Shown in pieces: positions 1 to 7,727 of a stretch of 61,404 nt of DNA (position 1 is its first letter; each line of letters begins with the position of its first letter). The translations under genes were made by a program, and so were the position numbers. The stretch is from assembly GCA_025359625.1 (NCBI GenBank), contig JANYFT010000052.1:1-61404 (forward strand), written 5' to 3'. This stretch comes from Ferruginibacter sp. Its GTDB lineage: Bacteria > Bacteroidota > Bacteroidia > Chitinophagales > Chitinophagaceae. The notes below the pieces were generated by a model that saw only the letters and a list, made by a program, of their open reading frames with translations, was not told the DNA's origin and searched no databases.

Positions 1-132
1 TGTTCAACTGTTTTAATTGGAATTTTTGCAACGATGCATTTCTACGCTGCCGTGAAAGATCAGCACTGCAATATAGTACAAGAGTGCGACGCCAATGAAG
101 CTCAATAGTAAATCAACTGCCTGGACAAAAAA

Positions 133-609
133 TTATTGAGCTTTTCTTAATTTATCGGTCTTCACTTTTTGCCAGTATTTTTTCGCCACGAACAACATAC
201 CAAAACTTTCGCCTTCATATTTATCCATATGCTTGTGGTGCATTTTATGCGCCCAGCGAATGGTGCGGATGTAGGTATTGTTGCTGCGGGTAAACCATTT
301 AAACCGCTGGTGGATGATGACCTCGTGCACAACAAAATAGGCGAAGCCGTATAAGGCAATGCCAAACCCAATAGCCGCAGCGGTGTACACCTGGTGCTGC
401 ATACCTAGCATAATGCACAACCAACTTGGTATGGCGAATATTAAAAAGAAGGCGTCGTTTTTTTCAAAAAATCCCGGATTGGGCTGGTGATGATCCTGGT
501 GCAGGTACCATAAAAAACCGTGCATGATGTACCGGTGCGTAAGCCAGGTAATACCTTCCATAATAAAAAAAGTAGCTAATAGAATTACAATAAATAAAAA
601 CCAGTGCAT
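133..609 (-). CDS. crtZ: beta-carotene hydroxylase, sterol desaturase family (CrtZ)
   Basis: A 158-residue membrane di-iron hydroxylase that adds 3-hydroxyl groups to beta-ionone rings of carotenoids. The four His clusters of the family are visible: HRYIMH (residues 25-30), HQDHH (37-41), HEVIIH near 95-100 and HKMHH near 120. Hydrophobic stretches at the N-terminus (about 3-22) and around 53-90 fit an integral membrane enzyme. The length is normal for bacterial CrtZ. It is the last gene of the minus-strand carotenoid cluster, 10 bases after the cruF-like gene. It starts at ATG. The assignment rests on motif and context; the substrate (cyclised carotene) is inferred, because no lycopene cyclase is visible here. 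Confidence 0.9.
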   Translation of the reverse strand: MHWFLFIVILLATFFIMEGITWLTHRYIMHGFLWYLHQDHHQPNPGFFEKNDAFFLIFAIPSWLCIMLGMQHQVYTAAAIGFGIALYGFAYFVVHEVIIHQRFKWFTRSNNTYIRTIRWAHKMHHKHMDKYEGESFGMLFVAKKYWQKVKTDKLRKAQ

Positions 610-619
610 ATGTAATATA

Positions 620-1312
620 TTATTTCAAAAAAGTGCGCAGCAACAAGAAAAACATCATTTGTATCAGTAACAAATTTATAGCAAATTTGTTTTGTTTACT
701 GAATTTGCAAAAATGAAAAACAGCGAGCAGCAAAGCACTAATTGTAACCCAGCAAATGTAGTTGTACAAAGGAATACTGCCATCGCCGTTCCACTGCCAG
801 TAGCCCAATTTTATGGCTACAGGTTCTAAGAGCCAATCAAATAAAACGGCCAGTGTTGCACCATCTGCAATTACAGACATCGCTTTTAATAATTGTGGTG
901 GCGTTTTTGTTTTTGCAGCAAGCTGCGTAATAATATTGGTCAGAAAAGTATTTATACAGATGCCACAACAATACAATACAATAAACCAGTTTACACCAAT
1001 CAACAAGGGCACTTTTTGCCATTGAGGCCCCAGTACTTTTCCATAACTATAATCGCCAAATAGCAAACCGGTATTTACCCCAATTACTTCTGCTGAAAAG
1101 CCAACCATGCAGGTTATGGCTACAAAGAAAAAGAAATATTTATTTTTTTCTTTTTGTGTATATACTAATAATGCAGCACTGAGCAGCAGGTTAAAAGCTG
1201 TTGCCTTAATAAAGAATGTGTTGTCGAAAAACAGGATGCCTGCTAAGCCAATTCCGTGAAAGAGGATGGCAATAAATGTTGCTATTTGATATGCAGATAG
1301 TTTGTTAAACAA
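620..1312 (-). CDS. cruF: carotenoid biosynthesis protein, CruF-like 1',2'-hydratase (DUF422)
   Basis: A 230-residue polytopic membrane protein with about seven hydrophobic segments. The stretch FGDYSYGKVLGPQW followed by VPLLIGVNW resembles the Caroten_synth (DUF422) family, which includes CruF and bisanhydrobacterioruberin hydratases. The family hydrates the psi-end of acyclic or monocyclic carotenoids. No ATG exists near the N-terminus; the only reasonable start is TTG, 2 bases after the crtD stop codon, which suggests translational coupling. With the crtD-like gene upstream and crtZ downstream it fits a pathway to 1'-hydroxy, 3',4'-didehydro carotenoids of the myxol/saproxanthin type. The exact product is inferred. 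Confidence 0.8.
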   Translation of the reverse strand: MFNKLSAYQIATFIAILFHGIGLAGILFFDNTFFIKATAFNLLLSAALLVYTQKEKNKYFFFFVAITCMVGFSAEVIGVNTGLLFGDYSYGKVLGPQWQKVPLLIGVNWFIVLYCCGICINTFLTNIITQLAAKTKTPPQLLKAMSVIADGATLAVLFDWLLEPVAIKLGYWQWNGDGSIPLYNYICWVTISALLLAVFHFCKFSKQNKFAINLLLIQMMFFLLLRTFLK

Positions 1313-1314
1313 GA

Positions 1315-2805
1315 TCAGTGGTTTGCCTTTTTATGATCAGATGCGATTAACTCACTCACAATTTTTGCACTCTTTAAACAAAGCGGAATGCCCCCGCCAG
1401 GATGTACGCTGCCACCACAGAAATATAGTCCTTTGATGGTGTCCGTAAAATTAGCCGGACGAAAAAACGCTGAAAGTTTCGAGTTGGAACTTGTGCCGTA
1501 AAGGGAGCCCATATAAGAAGCTGTTTGCTCTTCAATCAAAACAGGATCTAAAGTATATTCTGTTTCTATTAGCGGCCTTATATCCTCACCCAGCATACGG
1601 TTAAGTTTAGTTAGTATATTGCTGCGTAAATTAATTTTTAGCTGTTCCCAGTCCTGGCCGCTGTTGGCTGGTGCATTCACCATTACAAACCAATTCTCTT
1701 TTCCATTGGGGCTTTGGCTGCTTTCCAATTTAGACGTGATATTGATGTACACTGTAGGATCCTTACTCAATTTTTTATTAATAAAAATATCGTCGAATTC
1801 GCTTTTATAATCTTTACTAAAAAAAATATTGTGCAGTTGCAATTGCGGAAAAGATTTGTTGATACCCCAGTAAAATATTACTGCACTGCTGCTACGTTCC
1901 TGTCGCAATATTTTTTTTGCCTGTTGCATATCGCCCAATAAATTTTTATAGGTAAAATAAACATCAACATTGCTTACTACTATATCAGCTAAAATATTCT
2001 CCTCCCTCACTACCACTCCTTTTACCATTCCTTCATCATGAATTATCCGCTGTACCGGGGTATCAAAAAAAAACTGTACCCCTTTTTTTATAGCAAGATT
2101 ATACAATGCATTTGTAATACTGATCATGCCACCCTGCGGATAAAAAGTTCCCTGATTTTGTTCCAGGTGTGGTATTAAACTCAGCATTGCCGGGGCTTTG
2201 TATGGATTGCTGCCATTGTAAGTTGCAAAACGGTTAAATAATTGTACCGCTTCTGGCGAATTAAAATGCCTACTGTTATATTGATCCAGGGAATTGAATA
2301 AATAAGCCGGACGCAGGGTTTTCAAGGCAGGCAAAATTGTTTTATTGAACCATGTGGTTGCTTTATGTAAAGAATTATTTAAAAAAACGGTGCCAATATT
2401 ATCATACAATTTTTTAGCATTTTTTAAATAGGCAATCACCTTTTCAGTGGGCTCATTTAACTGTTCATTTAATTCCTGTGCAAATTGTTTTGCATTTGTG
2501 TAGGCATGTATTACTTTACCATTTTCGTAAAAATATTTACAGGCAATATTTACAGGCTGATAAGAAAAATATTCTTGTATTGGTTCTTGGGCCAGTGCAA
2601 ACAATTCTTCTATATTTTGTGGTTGTGTAAATAAAGATGGGCCTGCATCAAAACGATAACCATCTTTTTCAAAGGCGGATAATTTACCACCGGGCCGGCC
2701 ATTTTTTTCATACACACTAACTGCAAAACCTTGCACTGCCAAACGGATAGCTGTTGCCATACCGCCTACACCACAGCCTATGATAATTGCTTTTCTTTTA
2801 TGCAT
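1315..2805 (-). CDS. crtD: phytoene desaturase family oxidoreductase, CrtD-like 3',4'-desaturase
   Basis: A 496-residue FAD-dependent desaturase. The N-terminal Rossmann motif GCGVGGMATAIRLA (about 10-23) and the RPGGKLSAFEKDGYRFDAGPSL region (about 37-57) are those of the CrtI/CrtD/CrtN family. The C-terminal GLYFCGGSVHPGGGIPLCL (about 460-480) is the family's FAD-closing motif. A second, different family member (crtI) lies upstream in the same cluster, so this copy is more likely the end-group desaturase than the phytoene desaturase. It starts at ATG, 118 bases after the idi stop codon. CrtD versus a second-step desaturase cannot be decided from motifs alone. Confidence 0.82.
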   Translation of the reverse strand: MHKRKAIIIGCGVGGMATAIRLAVQGFAVSVYEKNGRPGGKLSAFEKDGYRFDAGPSLFTQPQNIEELFALAQEPIQEYFSYQPVNIACKYFYENGKVIHAYTNAKQFAQELNEQLNEPTEKVIAYLKNAKKLYDNIGTVFLNNSLHKATTWFNKTILPALKTLRPAYLFNSLDQYNSRHFNSPEAVQLFNRFATYNGSNPYKAPAMLSLIPHLEQNQGTFYPQGGMISITNALYNLAIKKGVQFFFDTPVQRIIHDEGMVKGVVVREENILADIVVSNVDVYFTYKNLLGDMQQAKKILRQERSSSAVIFYWGINKSFPQLQLHNIFFSKDYKSEFDDIFINKKLSKDPTVYINITSKLESSQSPNGKENWFVMVNAPANSGQDWEQLKINLRSNILTKLNRMLGEDIRPLIETEYTLDPVLIEEQTASYMGSLYGTSSNSKLSAFFRPANFTDTIKGLYFCGGSVHPGGGIPLCLKSAKIVSELIASDHKKANH

Positions 2806-2923
2806 GATGTATTAAAACACAGTGCCGTTTTTTAATCAGCACATTTAATAAAAAAGGTAGTTTGTATTGTCTAAGTTATCGTATTTATCAACTGGTAATA
2901 ACTACGCTGGCTGTATGCCAAAG

Positions 2924-3439
2924 TTAGTACTTCAATGCAAAATAAGTTTGCAGTTTTGGAAAGGCAATTTTAAACCACTCTGTATATTTTTCGGGATGAG
3001 ATTGCAGGGAATTTTTTATTTGCTCATTTGTTTGGTAACAGTAATCGCTTACTTCTTCTTTATCAGGAATAATAGCTTCATCACAGGTTCCAATAAATAC
3101 ATGATCAAATTCATGTTCTGTCAACCCATTATCAAAAGACGTTTTATAAATAAAATCAAATACTTTTTCCAAAGTCGTTGTAAAACCCATTTCTTCTTTT
3201 AATCTTTTTGTGGCAGCCTGTAAGGTATCCTGCCCCGGAGCCGGATGGCTACAGCAGGCATTGGTCCATAATGCAGGGCTATGGTATTTATTACCAGCCC
3301 TTTTTTGTAACAACATTTCGCCTTTACAGTTAAAAATAAAAATGCTGAAAGCCCTGTGCAACAGGGCTTTTTGATGAGCTTGCATCTTTTCCATCCTGCC
3401 TGTGGGCACATCGTTCCCGTCTACTAAAATAACATCCAT
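2924..3439 (-). CDS. idi: isopentenyl-diphosphate delta-isomerase, type I (Nudix)
   Basis: A 171-residue cytosolic enzyme that interconverts IPP and DMAPP and so feeds GGPP synthesis. Catalytic features of type I IDI are present: TNACCSHP (59-66) with the active-site Cys at 63 and metal-binding His at 65, a Nudix-like stretch AATKRLKEEMG (75-85), and LTEHEFDH (106-113) carrying the catalytic acidic residues. Conserved HRAFSIFIF lies at 28-36. The length is normal. It lies 15 bases downstream of crtB in one transcription unit. The codons for residues 24-31 contain a perfect 10-bp inverted repeat with a 3-base loop (3348-3370), listed separately. Confidence 0.93.
   Translation of the reverse strand: MDVILVDGNDVPTGRMEKMQAHQKALLHRAFSIFIFNCKGEMLLQKRAGNKYHSPALWTNACCSHPAPGQDTLQAATKRLKEEMGFTTTLEKVFDFIYKTSFDNGLTEHEFDHVFIGTCDEAIIPDKEEVSDYCYQTNEQIKNSLQSHPEKYTEWFKIAFPKLQTYFALKY
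3348..3370. repeat. perfect hairpin inside idi
   Basis: Arms AAAGCCCTGT (3348-3357) and ACAGGGCTTT (3361-3370) are exact inverted copies around a three-base loop. The plus strand continues with TT, giving a terminator-like run of five T. The minus (coding) strand has T-rich sequence about 5-15 bases after the hairpin. It falls in codons for the conserved KALLHRAF of Idi, so it may be chance, but its stability exceeds that of the other hairpins seen here. Confidence 0.6.
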
Positions 3440-3454
3440 AATTTATACTGCGCT

Positions 3455-4291
3455 TTATAAAATATTAAATTGTTTTCTTACACCAGCTTTTGCTACTATA
3501 AGCACTTTACCGTATTTAGGTATACTTATGCGTTGTTCTAAAATGTTTGCAGGCGTTGTTTTCTTTATTTTTTTAAACAATGATAAATAATATTTGTAAG
3601 CAACATACACACCAAATCTTGCTTTTATGGGTAACCGTACAATACCAGCGTAAGCACCAGAAAAATCCCTGCCAATTTCTTCTTCAATCTGTTGTTTCAT
3701 AACGGGAGTAAAATTTTTAAAATCCACATCCGGAAAATAAGTTCTGCTTAATTCTTCGTAATCGGCTTTTACATCCCGTAAAAAATTTACTTTCTGAAAG
3801 GCTGATCCAAGCAACTGTGCGGAAGGTTTTAATTTTTCGTACATTTTTTTATCTCCCTCACAAAAAACATGCAGGCACATTAGCCCAACTACTTCCGCAC
3901 TTCCATAAATATATTCTTTATACCCATTACAATCGTATGTTGCTTTACTAAGATCCATTTCCATACTCTTAAAAAAAGCCGCTATCAAATTATGTGATAT
4001 GCCATACTGATTAACGGTTAACTGAAAACTATGCAAAATGGGATTTAGGCTTATCTTTCTTTCTATAGCAATATAGGTATCTGCTTTAAATTCTTCCAGC
4101 AAAACTTTTTTATTATTTTGATGAAAAGTATCTACTATTTCATCAGCAAAACGTACAAATCCATAAATGTTAAAAACAGGAGTTCGCAAACTAGGATGCA
4201 ATAATTTTATAGCACTGCTGAAGGATGTGCTATACATCTCTGTGGTTGCTTTGCTGCACTGCTGACTTAGTTTATGAAAAAGATTCATCAT
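3455..4291 (-). CDS. crtB: phytoene synthase (squalene/phytoene synthase family)
   Basis: A 278-residue enzyme that condenses two GGPP to phytoene at the membrane surface. The two aspartate-rich Mg-diphosphate sites are present: DEIVD (50-54) within VRFADEIVDTF, and DVKAD (173-177) within NFLRDVKADYEE followed by RTYFP. The early STSFSSA motif (21-27) is also typical. The length is normal. It starts at ATG (an ATG ATG pair). A 227-base gap with repeats separates it from crtI, so it may have its own promoter besides read-through. It is followed closely by idi. Confidence 0.94.
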   Translation of the reverse strand: MMNLFHKLSQQCSKATTEMYSTSFSSAIKLLHPSLRTPVFNIYGFVRFADEIVDTFHQNNKKVLLEEFKADTYIAIERKISLNPILHSFQLTVNQYGISHNLIAAFFKSMEMDLSKATYDCNGYKEYIYGSAEVVGLMCLHVFCEGDKKMYEKLKPSAQLLGSAFQKVNFLRDVKADYEELSRTYFPDVDFKNFTPVMKQQIEEEIGRDFSGAYAGIVRLPIKARFGVYVAYKYYLSLFKKIKKTTPANILEQRISIPKYGKVLIVAKAGVRKQFNIL

Positions 4292-4518
4292 TTCCTTTGC
4301 TAATTTTTGTGATCATTGGTAGTTTGTTCAATGCTTGTGTTATCTCAATCCCAAAATATCAGCACTCACTTATGCTTTTAAAGCCTTGGTATTTTGGCTC
4401 TCGTGCCAATAAAGTGATTATATCAGCACCAAAAAATAAATACTACTTCATACATTTTAAATCGAAATCTAAAATAACATTTTCAACCAGTATCTATAAC
4501 CAAATAAACCAGCTTTTG
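4292..4518 (-). promoter_or_regulatory. crtI-crtB intergenic region with repeats, probable second promoter
   Basis: This 227-base AT-rich gap lies inside an otherwise compact operon. ATATCAGCAC occurs twice in the same orientation (4356-4365 and 4420-4429). CCAAAATA (4351-4358) and TATTTTGG (4390-4397) form an 8-bp inverted pair. No open frame of note is seen. The repeats upstream of crtB suggest regulator binding and a separate transcription start, but no perfect TAnnTTTG element was found. Confidence 0.35.
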
Positions 4519-6012
4519 TTAAAAATATTTTACAATTTCCTTTGCCACCACTTCGCCGCTAATTAAACTGGGCGGCACTCCCGGGCCAGGTACTGTTAAC
4601 TGACCGGTGTAAAATAAATTTTTAATCTTCTTGCTTCTACAGGCTGGTTTTAAAACAGCAGTTTGCATTAAAGTGTTTGCTAAACCGTATGCATTTCCTT
4701 TAAATGCATTGTAATCGTCTATAAAATTACTAACCGAATAAGATCTTCTGAATATGATGGCATCTTTTACTGGCTGCCCTATCCTTGTTTCATACCGTTG
4801 CAATATATCTTCAAAATATTTATCCCTTAGTTCTTCTGTATCTCCATGTAATCCGGTGGCCACAGGAATAAGAAAGAATAAATTTTCACAACCTGCAGGA
4901 GCAACACTGTCATCGCTAACCGAAGTAACACTTACATAAAACAAAGGTTTTGTGGGCCATTGTGGAACAGTATAAATTTCTTTACCATGCACATCAAAAC
5001 TTACGTCAAAAAATAAAGTATGGTGCAAAACATTGTTAAGTTTTTTATTTAAACCAACATAATATATTAAACAGCTTGGCGCCATTATTCTTTTGTTCCA
5101 ATAATTATCTGTGTAGCTTCTATTGTGTAAAGTCAATAATTTAGTTTCTATAAAATGGTAGTCTGCCCCACCTACCACCACATCTGCATCAAACGATGCA
5201 GTTATCGTTTGTTGATTGTCAGCAGCTATTTCTGCAAAAATTCTTTTAGCAATATTTCCTTCTACATCAATTTTTACAACGTTATGGTTAAACCTGAATT
5301 TTACGCCGAGTTCAACAGCAACCTGGTAAATGCCCTCAACAATTTTATACATACCACCTCTTGGATACCAGGTGCCGGACTTTACATCGGCATAATTCAT
5401 CAGGCTATACAATGCAGGTGTATTTTCTGGCAGTGCGCCTAAAAATAATACCGGAAATTCTAATAGCTGCTGTAGTTGTTTATTTTTAAAATGTTTGCCA
5501 ATATGTTTTTTCATAGAGGTAAAAACATCCAGTTTAAATACCCCTTTTATAAGGTCAAGGTCTGCAAATTCAGTAATGGATAGCCCGGGCTTGTGTACTA
5601 ATTTATTGATGCCCACTTCGTATTTAAACTGCGCCTCTTTCATAAATTTATCCAACATTACACCGCTGCCAGGTTCTAAATTATCAAATAACTTTTTAAG
5701 CGCATTATAATCGGCAGGCATATCCATGCAGCCTTCAGGCCAGTAAATTTTATAGGAAGGGTCAAGTCTGTCAAGTTGGTAATAATCGGAAACTTTTTTT
5801 CCAAAACAATTAAAGAACCTTTCAAAAACATCCGGCATCCAATACCAGCTTGGTCCCATATCAAATGTAAAACCTTGTGCTTTTAATTGGCGGGCTCTCC
5901 CACCCGGAGTCGAGTGCTTTTCTAAAACTGTAACATCCCAACCAGCCTTAGCCATAAAACATGCAGCGGATAATCCTGCAAATCCACTTCCTATGATGAC
6001 AACGGTTTTCAA
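4519..6012 (-). CDS. crtI: phytoene desaturase (CrtI)
   Basis: A 497-residue FAD-dependent desaturase that converts phytoene to lycopene or neurosporene. The N-terminal GSGFAGLSAACFMAKAG motif (8-24) is the FAD Rossmann site. It is followed by TPGGRARQ and FDMGPSWYWMPDVFE (about 50-64), an arrangement typical of Bacteroidota CrtI. The C-terminal NLFYTGQLTVPGPGVPPSLI matches the family closing motif. The first codon is TTG (6010-6012); an in-frame stop lies just upstream and no earlier ATG is possible. It is the first structural gene after the sigma factor (62-base gap) and precedes crtB. Confidence 0.93.
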   Translation of the reverse strand: MKTVVIIGSGFAGLSAACFMAKAGWDVTVLEKHSTPGGRARQLKAQGFTFDMGPSWYWMPDVFERFFNCFGKKVSDYYQLDRLDPSYKIYWPEGCMDMPADYNALKKLFDNLEPGSGVMLDKFMKEAQFKYEVGINKLVHKPGLSITEFADLDLIKGVFKLDVFTSMKKHIGKHFKNKQLQQLLEFPVLFLGALPENTPALYSLMNYADVKSGTWYPRGGMYKIVEGIYQVAVELGVKFRFNHNVVKIDVEGNIAKRIFAEIAADNQQTITASFDADVVVGGADYHFIETKLLTLHNRSYTDNYWNKRIMAPSCLIYYVGLNKKLNNVLHHTLFFDVSFDVHGKEIYTVPQWPTKPLFYVSVTSVSDDSVAPAGCENLFFLIPVATGLHGDTEELRDKYFEDILQRYETRIGQPVKDAIIFRRSYSVSNFIDDYNAFKGNAYGLANTLMQTAVLKPACRSKKIKNLFYTGQLTVPGPGVPPSLISGEVVAKEIVKYF

Positions 6013-6074
6013 TAATTAAAATAAATCAACTTGAGTTTAAAACAAGATGATCCTGATTATTTAATGTATAAAAA

Positions 6075-6575
6075 TTAAAACCTGGTGAGTTGTTCTTTCA
6101 ACAATTTTCTTGCAAAGTGAATCCTGCTTTTTATAGTGCCCAACGGTTCATGTAACATGTCTGCGATTTCATGATATTTGTACCCTTCAAAATATAACAT
6201 AAAGGGATTGCGAAAAATAGCCGGCAGATTATGGATTGCCAACTGAATGTCTTTCATTTTTAATGCCCCTTCTGCCGCATTGGTAGCAGTAACCTGGTTA
6301 TAATTTAATAAAAATTCATTTGGAGTGCTGTCGAAAATAGTGTTTTGTTTTGCCTTGCGGCGATAGTTATTGATAAAAATATTTCGCATAATGGTATACA
6401 ACCATGCTTTAATATTTGTCCCGACATTGTATTTTTCTTTATTAGCCAACGCCCTATACATTGTTTCCTGTAGTAGGTCTTTGGCTACTTCATTATCCCT
6501 TGTTAAGGTAATGGCGAAAGGTTTTAAAAATTCTGTATTGTTTATTAGCAATTGATTGAAATCTATCGAGGCCAT
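6075..6575 (-). CDS. ECF-type RNA polymerase sigma factor
   Basis: A 166-residue sigma-70 family protein with only regions 2 and 4. Region 2 includes DLLQETMYRAL (about 33-43) and IKAWLYTIMRNIFINNYRR (about 55-73). Region 4 includes the helix-turn-helix YKYHEIADMLHEPLGTIKSR (about 132-151). I chose the ATG giving MASIDF; a TTG two codons earlier is also open. It sits between the CarH-like regulator and crtI on the same strand. That recalls the LitR-LitS pairing in Streptomyces, where a light-controlled ECF sigma drives crt genes. No anti-sigma gene is adjacent, so control by the CarH-like repressor is the likely mode (inference). Confidence 0.9.
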   Translation of the reverse strand: MASIDFNQLLINNTEFLKPFAITLTRDNEVAKDLLQETMYRALANKEKYNVGTNIKAWLYTIMRNIFINNYRRKAKQNTIFDSTPNEFLLNYNQVTATNAAEGALKMKDIQLAIHNLPAIFRNPFMLYFEGYKYHEIADMLHEPLGTIKSRIHFARKLLKEQLTRF

Positions 6576-6692
6576 TTGCAAACTGTTTAAATTATTATAC
6601 TGTAAAGTTAAACAATAATTTTAAAAAATCAAGAATATTTCGTCTAATAATTTTAATAAAATGTTAAACGATATAAAACGATTTGCAAGGAT
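6576..6692 (-). promoter_or_regulatory. regulatory gap upstream of the crt-linked sigma factor
   Basis: This 117-base, very AT-rich region lies between the CarH-like gene and the sigma gene. GTTAAAC occurs twice (6607-6613 and 6663-6669), with a related GTTTAAA at 6585-6591. AAACGAT occurs twice exactly 10 bases apart (6666-6672 and 6676-6682), one helical turn. GTTTAAA also occurs upstream of the regulator gene (7621-7627). These are candidate operator words; no operator consensus for this regulator is known to me. Confidence 0.4.
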
Positions 6693-7571
6693 TTAAAGTG
6701 TAGCTACAAATTCCATTACTTCAGGAAATGATTTCTTGAAATGGATAGGTGCCGGAATTTTCTTTTCGTAAGTATTGGTTAACATCCCGGAGATAATGAT
6801 AGGGGTACCGTTAAATTTTTTTGTGATGGTACTCATAAATTTGTCAAAATTAAAATTATCCCCTACTGATGTAAGATGGGTGTACAGGTAATCAGGCTTT
6901 TTTAAGTTCACAACATATTCTATATCATTTAAGGGAATACTGGCGCCTAAATAAATGGTGGATACACCTCTGCTCTTTAATAAATAATACATGAATAACA
7001 TACCAATTTCATGATATTCTCCTTCTGGTAAAAATAGCAATACTGTTTTATTTACTTTTAATGAAGTGACAATCCCATCAATGCCGACTATTAGTTTTTG
7101 GCGGATGATATTGCTTACAAGATGCTCCTGCGCCGGATTGATATGGTTGGTAAGCCATAATATGCCAATCTTTTCCATGAAAGGAAAAATGATTTGTGTA
7201 ATGGTTCTTTCAATACCCCGGCTCCTTATATGGTCATCTAAAATATCTTCCAGCCTCTCCATATTTAAATCTACCATGCACTGTATTAAATCATTTACAA
7301 TTCGTTCCTGTTGCGCCTGTACTTGTGTAAGCAATAAGATTTTTTCCTTTACTTCCGCATCGCCCATTCTATCTATATGCGATATCTTATACCCGTATTT
7401 ATTGAGCAGGGCAATGTTGAGGATTTTCTTTAATTCATCGTTACTGTAATAACGGATGTTGGTATCAGAACGGCTGGGTTTTAAAAAGTTGTAGCGCTGC
7501 TCCCATATACGGATGGTGTGTGCCTTGATGCCGGATAAATTTTCGAGATCTTTAATGGTAAAGAAGTTCAT
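6693..7571 (-). CDS. carH: CarH/LitR-like MerR regulator with B12-binding photoreceptor domain
   Basis: A 292-residue transcription regulator. Residues 3-70 are a MerR winged helix (FFTIKDLENLSGIKAHTIRI, WEQRY). Residues about 85-165 form the helical cobalamin cap, with W139 followed nine residues later by E149-H150, the W-x9-EH signature of adenosylcobalamin photoreceptors. Residues about 175-290 are the B12-binding Rossmann domain, with E185-Y-H187-E-I-G190 giving the lower axial His. In CarH and LitR, the dark AdoCbl-bound form represses carotenoid genes and light releases it. The position directly upstream of the sigma and crt genes supports that role. Light response here is inferred from the intact signature. 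Confidence 0.9.
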   Translation of the reverse strand: MNFFTIKDLENLSGIKAHTIRIWEQRYNFLKPSRSDTNIRYYSNDELKKILNIALLNKYGYKISHIDRMGDAEVKEKILLLTQVQAQQERIVNDLIQCMVDLNMERLEDILDDHIRSRGIERTITQIIFPFMEKIGILWLTNHINPAQEHLVSNIIRQKLIVGIDGIVTSLKVNKTVLLFLPEGEYHEIGMLFMYYLLKSRGVSTIYLGASIPLNDIEYVVNLKKPDYLYTHLTSVGDNFNFDKFMSTITKKFNGTPIIISGMLTNTYEKKIPAPIHFKKSFPEVMEFVATL

Positions 7572-7673
7572 CTTACTTATTTATATCTATTTATTTTTAT
7601 AACAAAGTCAACACTGTTTTGTTTAAAGATAACATTCCAAAGATTAACAGAAACATTCTTATCCTAATGTTAT

Positions 7674-7707
7674 TAAAAATAAAAACCCGGCCTGTGTAAG
7701 CCGGGTT
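7674..7707 (-). terminator. Rho-independent terminator after the methyltransferase gene
   Basis: The arms 7684-7691 and 7700-7707 are a perfect 8-bp GC-rich inverted repeat (AACCCGGC / GCCGGGTT) with an 8-base loop. On the minus strand the stem is followed by TTTATTTTTAAT. It lies 20 bases beyond the stop codon at 7728 and upstream of the CarH-like gene, so it separates the polysaccharide unit from the carotenoid cluster. Confidence 0.85.
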
Positions 7708-7727
7708 CAAAAATTATTCATTAAAAT

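Noticed and set aside
1-132. Two short open frames at the left edge: plus frame 1-108 and a hydrophobic minus frame from about 132 to 13 that continues the crtZ frame after its stop
   Set aside because: Neither has an ATG start in a good place or recognisable similarity, and the window cuts the context. A 30-residue TTG-started membrane peptide is possible but unsupported.
2867-3202. 111-codon plus-strand frame opposite idi
   Set aside because: Antisense shadow of a clear Nudix isomerase; no motif.
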